DNA of 64,000 nucleotides, from assembly GCA_944321705.1 (NCBI GenBank), contig CALUMG010000005.1, positions 1 through 64,000 of the forward strand, written 5' to 3'. The position numbers and the translations under genes are program-made. The DNA is from an uncultured Muribaculaceae bacterium (GTDB taxonomy: Bacteria; Bacteroidota; Bacteroidia; Bacteroidales; Muribaculaceae). The notes below the pieces were generated by a model that saw nothing but the letters and a program-made list of their open reading frames with translations, was not told where the DNA came from and did not search any database. Each line of letters starts with the position of its first letter. Positions within the stretch are counted from its first letter, which is position 1. Positions 26,195 to 36,600 of the stretch are shown here, piece by piece.

Positions 26195-26668
26195 AATAAT
26201 TAAGTTTTAATAGTTATAATTTGGATATATAATGTATTTTCGCGGCACAAAGTAAGCAATTTTAATTCAGATATGAAAAAAATCGGCCTTATAAATTGAT
26301 TTCCTCTGCGCATTTTTGTATATTATGTGCAAAAATCGGTTCAATTTACAACTTTATTTTCTCAATCGTTTAATTGCTCAATGTCTTGTAACCGGGCCGG
26401 ATTGTTATCGTTTCCGACCCTTTTTCATTCAGGCCTGTGCCTTTCGGGCTTATGTCCGCATGGTGGCACAATGCATTAATTGGCGCAAATATACTAAATT
26501 AATATTAAACAATGGCTCATTGGGGTGAAAAAGTGATAAAAAAATCATATCTTTGGATAAAATAGTAGTGGCGCGGGTGATGTCGGGGTCTGATCGGCCT
26601 GGCGTGTCATTGCTTGCGGCTTGCTGTTATTATTATTTCATAGTATGTATTTAAATTATTGAATTGCG
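26195..26668. other. Divergent intergenic region acpP / DUF3298
   Basis: 474 bases with no credible gene. It holds a hairpin followed by five T (26394-26425, plus strand) that no upstream gene explains, and a plus-strand -7 box TATCTTTG at 26548-26555. Confidence 0.5.
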
Positions 26669-27520
26669 ATGAAAAAACTTGCGTGGATGTTAATGGTTCC
26701 GGCAGCACTAATGGCATTGTCGGTGTCTTGTGTTGACGGAAAGAGTGGAGCCTCGGCTGCCAATGAGAATGAGGAGAGCGTGAATTTCGTGTTGAAGTCG
26801 GGTGAATCGATGTATGAATGCGTTGGAGATACGCTTTTCGGAGAGGATACGCCATTGTATTCGTCGGTATCGGCATCGGTGATGTGGCCAGAGTTCGTTC
26901 AGGGGAACGATGTAAAGAGCTTGCAAGATTCATTGTTGTCGATGTGCTTTGGCAAGGATGCTGTGGGGCAATCGGTTGACGCCGCGTTGAAAAATTATTT
27001 GGCCGATGCGCCTCAGGCTGATGTCTCAAAACTTAAACCTGTTGATTCCATCCCGTCAGACGGCATGGTGCGGATACTGTCAAGGGAAGTTGAGGCTTCG
27101 ATATTGTCGCTCAAAGAAGATTGGCTAATATATAAGGTATATAATTATGTGTATGAAGGCGGGGCGCATCCGTTATATTTTACGACGTTTGTCAACTATG
27201 ATATAAAAGGCGGCCGTGTGGTGGGTCTCGAAGACTTGTTTAAGGAGGGAACTGGCGCTGATGTGATTGCAGCCATAAAAGCAAATCTTTATGGCCGTTA
27301 CCGCGCTGCAAATGACGTGGAACTTGCTGAATATTCCGGCATTAACGTTGAAGAATTGTATGTCACGCCTACATTCTACATTGTCGACGGATATGTGGTG
27401 TTCCATTACAATCCCTATGAGGTCGGGCCTTGGGTCATAGGTGCAATAGAGGTGCCTGTGCCTGTGTATCAGCTTGAAACTTTGTTGACCGATGATGCTC
27501 GTGACATGCTTGGCATGTAA
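26669..27520 (+). CDS. DUF3298/RsiV-type lipoprotein
   Basis: 283 residues with a lipoprotein signal peptide ending LSVSC (Cys at about 21). The second half carries the DUF3298 hallmark GGAHPLYFTTFVNYD followed by GRVVGLEDLF and a C-terminal YEVGPWVIGAIEVPVP. Known relatives bind ligands (RsiV binds lysozyme), but most Bacteroidetes members are uncharacterised. Predicted lipid-anchored in the envelope. Confidence 0.8.
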   Translation: MKKLAWMLMVPAALMALSVSCVDGKSGASAANENEESVNFVLKSGESMYECVGDTLFGEDTPLYSSVSASVMWPEFVQGNDVKSLQDSLLSMCFGKDAVGQSVDAALKNYLADAPQADVSKLKPVDSIPSDGMVRILSREVEASILSLKEDWLIYKVYNYVYEGGAHPLYFTTFVNYDIKGGRVVGLEDLFKEGTGADVIAAIKANLYGRYRAANDVELAEYSGINVEELYVTPTFYIVDGYVVFHYNPYEVGPWVIGAIEVPVPVYQLETLLTDDARDMLGM

Positions 27521-27595
27521 GGCGTATTTTAAAACCAAGATGGGCTGCGGTTAGGCATAGCCAAACATTAAAACGATGTTTTTGTTTGTCTCTGC

Positions 27596-27698
27596 GCTAA
27601 CGTTGCACTATCTTTAGATAATATAGGCTGCGTTTCGGCAATGTGTAAAAATATGCGAGCTCATTTTTTCCCATTGCGCTCAACTTGCACTATCTTTG
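27596..27698 (+). promoter_or_regulatory. Two tandem extended promoters upstream of the aminotransferase
   Basis: GCGCTCAACTTGCAC then TATCTTTG (27675-27698, -7 box 27691-27698) and a near copy, CTAACGTTGCAC then TATCTTTA, at 27597-27616. The same extended sequence is found upstream of dapB and of the AraC-type regulator. Transcription from the nearer one would start about 30 bases before the ATG at 27736. Confidence 0.6.
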
Positions 27699-27735
27699 CA
27701 CCGAAAATGACAAAACAGACAACACGATTATAATT

Positions 27736-28929
27736 ATGGCACAGATTTCAAACAGGATTCAAGCGTTGTCGCCTTCGGCCACGTTGGCGATGTCGCAGAA
27801 AAGCAATGAGCTTAAAGCTCAAGGTGTGGACGTGATAAACTTGTCGGTTGGAGAACCCGACTTTTTCACTCCCGAACACATAAAGGAAGCGGCCAAGCGC
27901 GCTATTGACGAAAATTATTCGTTCTACACGCCTGTGCCAGGATATTTGTCGCTTCGTAAAGCCATTTGTGGCAAATTGTTGCGTGAAAACAATCTTAATT
28001 TTGCACCGGAACAAATCATCGTTTCAAATGGTGCCAAGCAGTCGTTGTGTAATTGCATCCTTTCGTTGGTAAACCCGGGAGACGAAGTGGTTATCCCTAC
28101 TCCGGCGTGGGTTAGCTATGTTGAGATGGTGAAACTGGCCGAGGGCAAATGCGTGCTTGTTCCGGCTACGGTGGAGCAGAATTTTAAAATTACTCCGAAG
28201 CAGTTGAGTGATGCCATTTCTCCAAAAACAAAGATGATAATTTTGTGTTCTCCTTCCAATCCTACTGGAAGCGTTTATTCAAAAGAGGAGTTGAAGGCTC
28301 TTGCCGATGTGCTTGCAGCTTATCCCGACATAATAATCCTTGCCGATGAGATATATGAACACATTAATTACACAGGCGAATTCAATTCCATTTCTCAATT
28401 TGAGAGCGTGCGCGACCGTGTGGTAATCGTGAACGGAGTGTCGAAGGCTTATGCCATGACGGGATGGAGAATTGGATTCATTGCGGCTCCTCTTTGGATT
28501 GCAAAGGCCAACAGCAAGTTGCAGAGCCAATACACGTCGGGATGCTCGTCTATAGCTCAGAAGGCTGCCGAAGAGGCTTATAATGGTCCGCAAGATTGCG
28601 TTGAGGAGATGCGCAAGGCATTTGAGCGTCGTCGCGACTTGATAGTTTCGTTGCTCAAAGAGATTCCGGGGCTGAAAATCAATCATCCTGAAGGCGCATT
28701 CTACATATTTCCTGAAGTTTCGGCTTATTTCGGAAAGTCTTACGGAAAATATACAATCAATGACTCCAACGACCTTGCCATGTATCTACTTGAAGAAGCC
28801 CATGTGGCAACAGTCGATGGCGCAGCTTTCTGTGCACCGGGTTATATCCGCTTGAGCTATGCTACAAGTGATGACAACATCCGTGAAGCTGTGAAGCGTA
28901 TTGCCGAAGCGTTATCCAAGTTGAAATAA
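27736..28929 (+). CDS. PLP-dependent aminotransferase, aspartate/aromatic type (class I)
   Basis: About 397 residues from ATG 27736 (MAQISNRIQALSPSATLAMS); the longer frame from 27685 would run across the promoter -7 box. Motifs: VINLSVGEPDF, SNGAKQSL, CSPSNPTGSVYS, LADEIYEHINY, and the PLP-lysine region VNGVSKAYAMTGWRIGF. This is the usual pattern of subgroup I-gamma aspartate aminotransferases. It transfers amino groups between aspartate (or aromatic amino acids) and 2-oxoglutarate. Confidence 0.92.
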   Translation: MAQISNRIQALSPSATLAMSQKSNELKAQGVDVINLSVGEPDFFTPEHIKEAAKRAIDENYSFYTPVPGYLSLRKAICGKLLRENNLNFAPEQIIVSNGAKQSLCNCILSLVNPGDEVVIPTPAWVSYVEMVKLAEGKCVLVPATVEQNFKITPKQLSDAISPKTKMIILCSPSNPTGSVYSKEELKALADVLAAYPDIIILADEIYEHINYTGEFNSISQFESVRDRVVIVNGVSKAYAMTGWRIGFIAAPLWIAKANSKLQSQYTSGCSSIAQKAAEEAYNGPQDCVEEMRKAFERRRDLIVSLLKEIPGLKINHPEGAFYIFPEVSAYFGKSYGKYTINDSNDLAMYLLEEAHVATVDGAAFCAPGYIRLSYATSDDNIREAVKRIAEALSKLK

Positions 28930-29363
28930 ATCCTCAGTTTCGATACTTCGGTTTCGGAGTTGAGTGTGAAATAGCGTGCCATGGCGCATTTATGCCGAAG
29001 ACTGACATGAAATCATGTAGTCGGTAAGGTAAATGCGCCATGGCTCATTTTTTGTTAATTACAGGTTGGGGGGATGCATGTATGGTGCAAAATTGTTTAG
29101 ATGTGTTAATAATAAATATCTGAAGTTAATTATTTGATTCCGGTGATTTAATGATGCATGAGTGTACAGTGTTGAATGTCAGAATAGTATGTAGTATAAA
29201 AACTGCGCATTCAACTAATGGACGATGGCTTGATGTGTTTGCAATTGTTTAGTTAAAAAGAAATCGGATGAAACATTTTGCGTACATTTGTGGCAGAATA
29301 TATGATTTAATCACGGAAATTAAGTCACATTGCATCTTTAATGCAAGTTTCAAACGTATAATA
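28930..29363. other. Intergenic region aminotransferase / NlpC-P60
   Basis: 434 bases without a credible gene. It contains the long hairpin at 28978-29044 and, near the right end, a -7 box TACATTTG at 29283-29290. An open frame starting at 29268 precedes that box and is not used as the gene start. Confidence 0.6.
28978..29053 (+). terminator. Long hairpin terminator after the aminotransferase
   Basis: Perfect 15-bp arms GCCATGGCGCATTTA (28978-28992) and TAAATGCGCCATGGC (29030-29044), then TCATTTTTT. The 37-base loop can itself fold (CCGA..GACT..CATG paired with CATG..AGTCGG), so the structure is unusually extended. Confidence 0.75.
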
Positions 29364-30008
29364 ATGGTAAAGACGATAACTAAAATATTGGCATGTGCTG
29401 TTGTCGCTGTGATGGCAGTGACGACAGCTAATGCACAGGAATTGGTGGCTCGCAAGTACGGTACCGTGCTTGAACAGCTCAACCAATCTTCTCTCTACAA
29501 TCGTGTAGAGCCTGAAATTGCGGCTATCGTGGATTATGAAAGCATGTTCTTGAGTTCGTGCTTTTGGAGCGATGGCTTGTCAAATGGTAAAGAAAGCGAT
29601 GTAAACAGCGGCAATGAAGAGCTTATCGCAGCGTTGCTCGACTATGCTTTCGCATTCGAAGGAACTCGTTATCGTATGGGTGGCAGCACTCCGAAAGGGT
29701 TTGACTGCTCTGGATTTACGAGTTATGTATTCAAAAAATTCGGATATGAATTGAACCGTACTTCACGGCAACAGATAAATGACGGAGAGTTGGTTGAACA
29801 AGAAGCGTTGCAACCGGGCGATCTTGTGTTCTTTAACGGTCGGGCCGTGAACAAGAACATAGGTCATGTGGGAATCGTGACCGAAGTCGACAGTGCCGGT
29901 TTTAGCTTCATTCATGCAAGTTCAAAAGGAGTGCGTGTCAGCAAGTATCCCGAAGAGAGGTATTATCAAGTGCGATACATAGGTGCTTGCAGGCCTATCA
30001 AAGAGTGA
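29364..30008 (+). CDS. Secreted NlpC/P60 (C40) peptidoglycan hydrolase
   Basis: 214 residues from ATG 29364, which gives a signal peptide (MVKTITKILACAVVAVMAVT, then TANAQ). The NlpC/P60 domain is ~95-214: GFDCSGFTSYVF with the catalytic Cys, NIGHVGIVTEV with the His, and FIHASSKGVRVS with the third polar residue. The family cuts D-Glu to diamino acid bonds in stem peptides. A terminator follows at 30043-30071. Confidence 0.9.
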   Translation: MVKTITKILACAVVAVMAVTTANAQELVARKYGTVLEQLNQSSLYNRVEPEIAAIVDYESMFLSSCFWSDGLSNGKESDVNSGNEELIAALLDYAFAFEGTRYRMGGSTPKGFDCSGFTSYVFKKFGYELNRTSRQQINDGELVEQEALQPGDLVFFNGRAVNKNIGHVGIVTEVDSAGFSFIHASSKGVRVSKYPEERYYQVRYIGACRPIKE

Positions 30009-30042
30009 TTTTTGCAAAGTGGATATAATAAATGAGTAAGTG

Positions 30043-30071
30043 GCCGTTCTCTGTAGGCAAGAGAGCGGCCG
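30043..30071 (+). terminator. Terminator after the NlpC/P60 gene
   Basis: Arms GGCCGTTCTCT (30043-30053) and AGAGAGCGGCC (30061-30071), one G-T pair, followed by GTTGATTTTATTT. Confidence 0.65.
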
Positions 30072-30255
30072 TTGATTTTATTTAAAATGGGTCGCCTTGA
30101 GGTTTTAGGGAATGGAATAATAGCCGGTTGTGATAAGAAAAACTGTTAAAAAATTACAGGCAATTGCCTAAATGAGTATTTTTGTGGATTCTTGATTTGC
30201 TTGCGTGCCGATGGTGCGTGCAAGTACTTGAATGTCCTGATTATAACCATAAGGA

Positions 30256-31221
30256 ATGATGCAAGAAAAAAGTATTGAAGAGATGCAAGAAGATGCCGAA
30301 ATGCTGGCTCGCGCCAACGAGGCAAAGCGTTGCACGCTGGTAGGACTGGTGGTTAATGCCGTCCTGTCGGCATTGAAAATCGTGGCTGGCGTTGTCGGCC
30401 GTTCGGGGGCGATGATAGCCGATGGAATACATTCCATATCGGATTTTGTCACCGATATAGTTGTCATTGTGTTTGTTGGCGTGACCGCGCGTGGTGTGGA
30501 TCGACGCTATCATTACGGGCATGGCAAGTTTGAGACATTCGCGACAATGATAATCGCGGTCGTGTTGTTTTTTGTCGCCGTGGGATTGTTTTGGAGTAGC
30601 GGCAGCACGGTGCTCGACTCGTTGTCGGGCAAAGAGATAGAAGCTCCCGGGTATATCGCTTTGATAATGGCGGTGGTTTCCATCGTGGTGAAGGAAATTT
30701 TATATAGATATACGGCTCATGTGGGTGAGACAATAAAAAGCATGGCGCTTGTTGCCAACGCTTGGCATCATCGCAGCGACGCATTTTCGAGTATCGCCGC
30801 GTTGCTCGGCATTGCCGGGGCCATGTTCCTGTCGCCGCAATGGCGTATTCTCGACCCTATTGCCGCAATGGCGGTAAGCATATTCATTGCTGCCGTGGCT
30901 TACAGGCTTTTTATGCCTGCTGTGAATGAATTGCTTGAAGTTTCGCTGCCCGAGGAAGAGATTTTGGGCATAGAAAGCGAGATAAAAGAGGTGCCGGGCG
31001 TGAAAGCTTTTCATAACTTGCGGACACGTAAAAACGGGAACCGCTACATAATAGACCTCCATATAAAGGTTGATCCGGAAATAAAGGTCGTGGCAGCCCA
31101 TGACATTGCCACTGCCGTTGAGCGCAGGTTGCAGGAAAAGTACAAGGGAGCGATGGTTTATGTCCATGTGGAACCCTATCGTGGCGAAATTGTCGACAAC
31201 AACGGCAAATGCAGCGATTGA
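30256..31221 (+). CDS. Cation diffusion facilitator (CDF) metal efflux protein
   Basis: 321 residues with about six membrane helices (VGLVVNAVLSALKIVAGVVG; TMIIAVVLFFVAVGLFW; others). Metal site residues are in DGIHSISDFVTD and HHRSDAFSS, and the HYGHGKFET loop after helix 2 is typical. The C-terminal cytoplasmic domain (~215-310) contains VKAFHNLRTRKNGNRYIIDLHI. These antiporters export Zn, Fe or Mn against protons; the metal is not predictable here. Confidence 0.92.
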   Translation: MMQEKSIEEMQEDAEMLARANEAKRCTLVGLVVNAVLSALKIVAGVVGRSGAMIADGIHSISDFVTDIVVIVFVGVTARGVDRRYHYGHGKFETFATMIIAVVLFFVAVGLFWSSGSTVLDSLSGKEIEAPGYIALIMAVVSIVVKEILYRYTAHVGETIKSMALVANAWHHRSDAFSSIAALLGIAGAMFLSPQWRILDPIAAMAVSIFIAAVAYRLFMPAVNELLEVSLPEEEILGIESEIKEVPGVKAFHNLRTRKNGNRYIIDLHIKVDPEIKVVAAHDIATAVERRLQEKYKGAMVYVHVEPYRGEIVDNNGKCSD

Positions 31222-31286
31222 CAATATTGGACACATGTTGCTTGCGTCGTCAGCCCGGGGGATGTGCGTAGATAGATATAATATAT

Positions 31287-31928
31287 ATGAATATAATAAA
31301 GATGAGCGATGTGTTACCGTCGATATTCAACGGGCGGACACTTGCGAGCGAGGTGTGGCAAAGTGAATTGTCGTTTGAAAAAGGCTGCAACTATCTTGTT
31401 TCGGCCGAAAGCGGGTCGGGCAAGTCTTCGTTATGCAGTTACATTTACGGGTATCGCAGCGATTACTCGGGTAAAATAACTTTTGATGATGACGACATAA
31501 GCCGGTTTGACGTGTCGCGCTGGTGCGAGTTGAGACAACGGCACCTGGCATATTTGCCACAGGAGTTGCGCCTGTTTCCCGAGCTTACGGCAATGGAGAA
31601 CGTAGAATTGAAAAATAACTTGACAGGAGCCAAGTCGCGTAAGGAAATAGAGGATATGTTTGCCTTGCTTGGAATAAGCGACAAGGTGGATGTGCGTGCA
31701 GCGTTCTTGTCGATAGGGCAGCAACAAAGGGTGGCGATAATAAGGGCTTTGTGCCAGCCATTTGATTTCATATTGCTCGATGAGCCTGTGAGCCATCTTG
31801 ATGAAATGAACAACAGGCTTGCCGCCAAGTTGATAGCTGAGGAAGCAGCTTCGCAAGGAGCCGGAATAATATCGACGTCGGTGGGGAATAACGTATTGAT
31901 AAATGTAGATGCAGAATATAAGTTATGA
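31287..31928 (+). CDS. ABC transporter ATP-binding protein
   Basis: 213 residues (a second ATG at 31302 is equally possible). Walker A SAESGSGKSSL, Q-loop YLPQELRLFPELTAMENVEL, signature LSIGQQQRVAII and Walker B FILLDEPVSHLD. It resembles the LolD/MacB-like group that pairs with FtsX-type permeases. It overlaps the permease gene by 4 bases (stop/start overlap), so they form one unit. Confidence 0.88.
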   Translation: MNIIKMSDVLPSIFNGRTLASEVWQSELSFEKGCNYLVSAESGSGKSSLCSYIYGYRSDYSGKITFDDDDISRFDVSRWCELRQRHLAYLPQELRLFPELTAMENVELKNNLTGAKSRKEIEDMFALLGISDKVDVRAAFLSIGQQQRVAIIRALCQPFDFILLDEPVSHLDEMNNRLAAKLIAEEAASQGAGIISTSVGNNVLINVDAEYKL

Positions 31929-33127
31929 CGGCAGGTAAAGGGAAAAACTTATTGTGGCGTTTGTTGCGCAAGCATGTCAGTCCGTTGCAGCTTGCCGGAT
32001 TTTCCATTGCGAGCCTTGTGGGGCTTACCATCGTGGTGCTTGCTTTGCAATTTTATGTAGATGTGAAGCCTGTGTTTTCGGATGAAGACAGTTTCGCGCG
32101 TCGCGATTATATAGTAGTCACCAAGCATGTGTCGGGGCTCGGCTCCATGTTTGGGTCGGGAGTGGAATTCAGTGAAAGCGACATTGCCGATCTCGAAAGC
32201 CAGCCGTGGGTGAGGGAAGTGGGTCGTTTCACCACATCGGAATATGGCATTTACGCATCGGTGATGTTCGGCGGGCGTGGATTACGCACGCAACTGTTTT
32301 TCGAGTCGGTCCCCGATAAATTCATCGATGAATTGCCCGAAGACTGGGGATTTGATCCTGCAGATCCGAAAGTTCCGGTCATTTTGTCGCGCGATTATCT
32401 TTCATTGTATAATTTTGGATTTGCCACTACCCAAGGAATGCCTAAGATAAGCGAAGGCATGATAGGAATGGTGCCGGTGTCGCTCGCATTGTCGGGCAAT
32501 GGCAACAGGCAGGTGGTTGAAGGCCGCATAGTGGGCTTTTCAAACAGGCTTAACACCATAATCGTGCCAGAGTCGTTCATGCAGTGGAGCAACGAGAAGT
32601 TTGGCGATGGAAGCGCGAAGCAACCGTCACGATTGATTGTGGAGGTGAGCAAGCCGGGAGACGTGGCCATAGGGGAGTATATGGACGCACATGGATATGA
32701 AATAGGAGGCGACAAGGCCGACAGTGGCAAGGCAAGTTATTTCCTTAATGTGACGATTGGCATTGTCGTTGCCGTAGGGGCATTGATAAGCCTATTGTCG
32801 TTTTTCGTGCTGATGTTGAGCATATACCTGTTGTTGCAGAAGAATACTCGCAAGTTGCAAGACTTGTTGATGCTGGGATATACTCCGCGACAGGTGTCAT
32901 CGCCTTATGTCAAGCTGGTGGTGGCCGTCAATTGCATCGTGCTGGCGGTGGCATGCATCGCGGTGGCAGTGTGCAGGGCATGTTATTTGCCGATACTTGA
33001 GGCATTTGACGTCTCGGGTGGTGAGATTTGGTTGCCGATAGTCGTCGCGGTGGTCGTGATGGGAGCAATCACTTTGGGGAATATTATGGCCATAAGGCGT
33101 CGCGTGGCTTCGCTTTGGCATCAATGA
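31925..33127 (+). CDS. FtsX-like ABC permease
   Basis: 400 residues. One N-terminal helix (LAGFSIASLVGLTIVVLALQFYV), a large periplasmic domain (~50-265), then three helices (FLNVTIGIVVAVGALISLLSFFVLMLSIYL; VKLVVAVNCIVLAVACIAVAV; IWLPIVVAVVVMGAITLGNIM). That is the 4-TM FtsX/MacB-like topology. Such pairs move lipoproteins or drive cell-wall enzymes rather than translocate small solutes; the task here is unknown. Coupled to the preceding ATPase gene. Confidence 0.8.
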   Translation: MTAGKGKNLLWRLLRKHVSPLQLAGFSIASLVGLTIVVLALQFYVDVKPVFSDEDSFARRDYIVVTKHVSGLGSMFGSGVEFSESDIADLESQPWVREVGRFTTSEYGIYASVMFGGRGLRTQLFFESVPDKFIDELPEDWGFDPADPKVPVILSRDYLSLYNFGFATTQGMPKISEGMIGMVPVSLALSGNGNRQVVEGRIVGFSNRLNTIIVPESFMQWSNEKFGDGSAKQPSRLIVEVSKPGDVAIGEYMDAHGYEIGGDKADSGKASYFLNVTIGIVVAVGALISLLSFFVLMLSIYLLLQKNTRKLQDLLMLGYTPRQVSSPYVKLVVAVNCIVLAVACIAVAVCRACYLPILEAFDVSGGEIWLPIVVAVVVMGAITLGNIMAIRRRVASLWHQ

Positions 33128-33616
33128 TAATACAGGAATATAGGACATTTCGCTTTTGTTAGTGAATTAACAGATGTAATCGGTAGCTGCGGTCATGCAA
33201 AGACACTGCTGCCGATTTTTAACATTTTAATAAAAATTTTTAGTTACAGTTAAATATGCTATTTTCCACGAGAAAAAAGATGTTTAATTGAGAAAATAAT
33301 GTTTAATTTGTAACAATGATATGACCTTTTTAGTTGTTGCACTTGACTAAAAAGCCTGAATGCTAAAAAACTAATACCCGTTACCACTTAAAAAGGAGCG
33401 GATAAAGAGCACGCCATTTACCTATGATTATGATAGAAGTCATGAAAACAACCGTGATTGAGAGGGAAAATTCCGTTATCATAATGATGAGGAAGACGGC
33501 TGTAGCTACATTCAAGCCTTGAGCATGAGGCCGTTGTCATGTGTGATGGCTAAAACGGAATATGAAGAAAGAGAGAATTAACGTAAACCCAAATGTAAAA
33601 CTAAAAACATTCTTGC
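33128..33616. other. Long leader region upstream of the Sus-type operon
   Basis: 489 bases. After the terminator at 33179-33220 the sequence is A/T-rich with no certain promoter match. A possible 26-codon frame starts at 33442 but has no support. Susceptible place for regulation of the operon; nothing more can be read from it. Confidence 0.4.
33179..33220 (+). terminator. Terminator after the FtsX-like permease
   Basis: ATCGGTAGCTG (33179-33189) pairs with CTGCTGCCGAT (33206-33216) with one mismatch and one G-T pair, followed by TTTTTAA. Confidence 0.65.
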
Positions 33617-36600
33617 ATGAAGAACATTTGTTTCCAAATGAATCGGAAGGCATGGCTGGTGCTGTTGTTTGCAATATGCCTTGCTTTCCCTGCATTAGCG
33701 CAAAAGATTTCTGTACAAGGTACAGTGGTCGATGCCACCGGAGAGCCTTTGATCGGGGCCAGCGTCATGGCGCAAGGCACAACGTCGGGCACTGCCACTG
33801 ATTTTGATGGCAAGTTCGTCATCGAAGTTGATCCCAATGCCACTCTTGTGGTTTCCTATGTGGGCTATGAACCGCAAAATGTTGCGGTCGAAGGCCGCAC
33901 GCTTGTCAAGGTTACTCTTCAAGAAAGCTCGTTGATGCTTGATGAAGTCGTAGCCATCGGTTATGGTACAGTAAAGAAAGAGGATGCCACCGGTTCGGTG
34001 TCGACAATCAAGCCTACCGAAATTCAAGCCGGGCTGTCGGCTTCGGTACAAGACCTGTTGGTCGGCCAGACTCCGGGTGTGGTAGTAACTCCGTCGGCAG
34101 GTCCTGAAGGTTCAGGAACGATCCGTATCCGTGGTGGTTCGTCTTTGAACGCCAACAATGACCCGCTTATCGTGCTCGACGGTGTGCCATTGAGCAACCA
34201 AGGCACTCAAGGCATGGGCAACGCGCTCGCCATGATTTCGCCCGACAATATCGAGACGATGACAGTCCTCAAGGATGCTTCGGCAACCGCAATCTACGGT
34301 TCGCGTGCATCAAACGGTGTAATCATTATAACTACCAAGAAAGGACAAGCCGGCAAGCCTCAAGTGAACTTCTCGGCAACGATGACAGTTAACACTGCCC
34401 GCAAGACTTGGGACGTGCTTTCGGCCAGCGAATGGAAAGATCTCATGGCTTCTTATTGGGGCGCAAACCATGAAATAATGGGCTACATGGGCAATGCTGA
34501 CACTAATTGGCAAGATGAAGTTTTGCGCACCACGGTTTCTCAAGACTACAGCTTGAGCGTAGGTGGAAAGGCCGGTTTCTTGCCTTATCGCGTTGCTGTA
34601 ACTTACACGGGCAATGACGGTATCTTGAAAAACAGCTCAATGGACCGTGTTACTGTGGGATTGAACCTTACCCCGGAATTCTTCGACGGCAAGTTGAAAG
34701 TTCAAGCCAACGTGAAAGGTTACTATATCGAGAACCAATTCTCTGACACAGGCGCAGTAGGTTCGGCTCTTTCAATGAACCCGACTGTTCCTGTACACAC
34801 CGATTATCCTATGGCCGAAGGTTCGGTTGACGGATATAAGTTATTCAACGGCTATACCACTTACATGCGTGGCGGAATATTCAACACCGAAGGTGTGAAC
34901 AACCCTCTTGCAATGATAGAAAGCGTTGACAACGTGGCAAAGGTTTGGCGCAGTAACGGTAACTTGCAACTTGACTATGCTTTGCATTTCCTTCCTGAAT
35001 TGCGTTTCAACTTGAACCTCGGTTACGACATAAGCAAGACCGACGAGCACAAGATCACCGCTCCTAACTCGCCTGTTGCTTGGGACAGCTATTTCCAAGA
35101 TGGTGCAGGAACCGACTTGTACACCTATCAATACAGGGCTAATACATTGCTCGACTTCTATGCCAACTATAAGAAGTATTTTGACGTGATACAATCTGAC
35201 ATCGACGTTACTGCAGGTTACTCTTGGCAATATTTCTATGGCAAGGGTCATAACAACGGTTCGTTGTTCACTTCAAACGGATTTGCAATCACCCAAGATG
35301 CCGATGGCAACTACTTGCTTTCGGAAGGTACTCAACGTCAAGGTACTACTGCCGATAACGAAGAAGAAACTTATTGGAAAAACCACTATCAACTCGTTTC
35401 GTTCTTCGGACGTTTGAACTATACACTCATGGATCGTTACTTGTTGACATTCACAATGCGTGCCGACGGTACTTCGCGCTTCTCAAAGGATAACCGCTGG
35501 GGTACATTCCCGTCACTTGCACTTGGATGGAAGATATCGGAAGAAGAATGGATGGAAGGCACTAAGGACTGGATGAACGAATTCAAGTTGCGTCTCGGTT
35601 GGGGTGTTACAGGTCAACAAGACCTTGGCGACTCTTACTTCCCATACATGGCTATTTACCAAGCATCTACCATAGGTTCTTATTATCCTTGGCTCGATGG
35701 TCGCGGCGGTTGGATGTCAACCCTTTATCCGCAAGGTTATGACAGCAGCTTGAAGTGGGAGGAAACTACTACATGGAATGCCGGTCTTGACTTCGGTTTC
35801 TTGAACAACCGCATTACCGCTGCCCTTGATTTCTACTATCGCGAAACGAAAGACTTGTTGAGCTATGTTACAATCCCTGTGGGTTCGGCTACGACCAACA
35901 TGCTTAACCAGAACATCGGTTCTCTTGAAAACATGGGTGTTGAATTCGGTATCACCGCACGTCCTATCGTGACTAAGGACTTCACTTGGACAGTAAACGC
36001 CAACGTAGCATGGAACCGCAATGAGATCACCAAGTTGAACAACGACGGTTCTTACGTTACAACAGGTGGCATCTCAGGCCCGACAGGAAACACTTGTCAA
36101 GTTCATGCAGTAGGTCATCCGGCCAACTCGTTCTTCTTGTATGAACAAGTATATGACGAGAACGGTCTTCCTATCGAAGGCGTGTTTGTTGACCAAAACG
36201 GCGACAATGTAATTGACGACGACGATAAGGTAATCAACAAGAGCCCGGATCCTAAGGTAACATTGACATTCGGTTCTACTTTCAACTATAAGAACTGGGA
36301 CTTCGGTTTCAACTTGCGTGCAAGCATCGGCAACTACGTTTATGCCAATGTATTGTCGGACAAGACCACTCTTAACCGTACATATCGTAACAGTTCTCCG
36401 AGCAACTTGATCGATAGCGATTTCTATTTCGACGGCGGACTCTCTACTGCAAACCTTTACTTGAGCGACTACTGGTTGCGTAATGGTAGCTTCTTGCGTT
36501 GCGAAAACATCACAGTGGGTTATACTTGGCCATCATTGTTGAAAGACCAATTGAGATTGCGTCTCTACGGTGCTGTTCAAAACCCATTCGTAATCACGAA

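Noticed and set aside
26316-26528. Possible 70-residue protein in the acpP / DUF3298 gap
   Set aside because: No recognisable domain, no promoter at a good distance, and it runs across a terminator-like hairpin.
29268-30008. Longer start for the NlpC/P60 protein
   Set aside because: It would place a -7 box inside the gene and hide a good signal peptide that begins at 29364.
33442-33522. Possible 26-codon leader peptide upstream of susC
   Set aside because: No codon pattern or attenuator structure was seen to support it.
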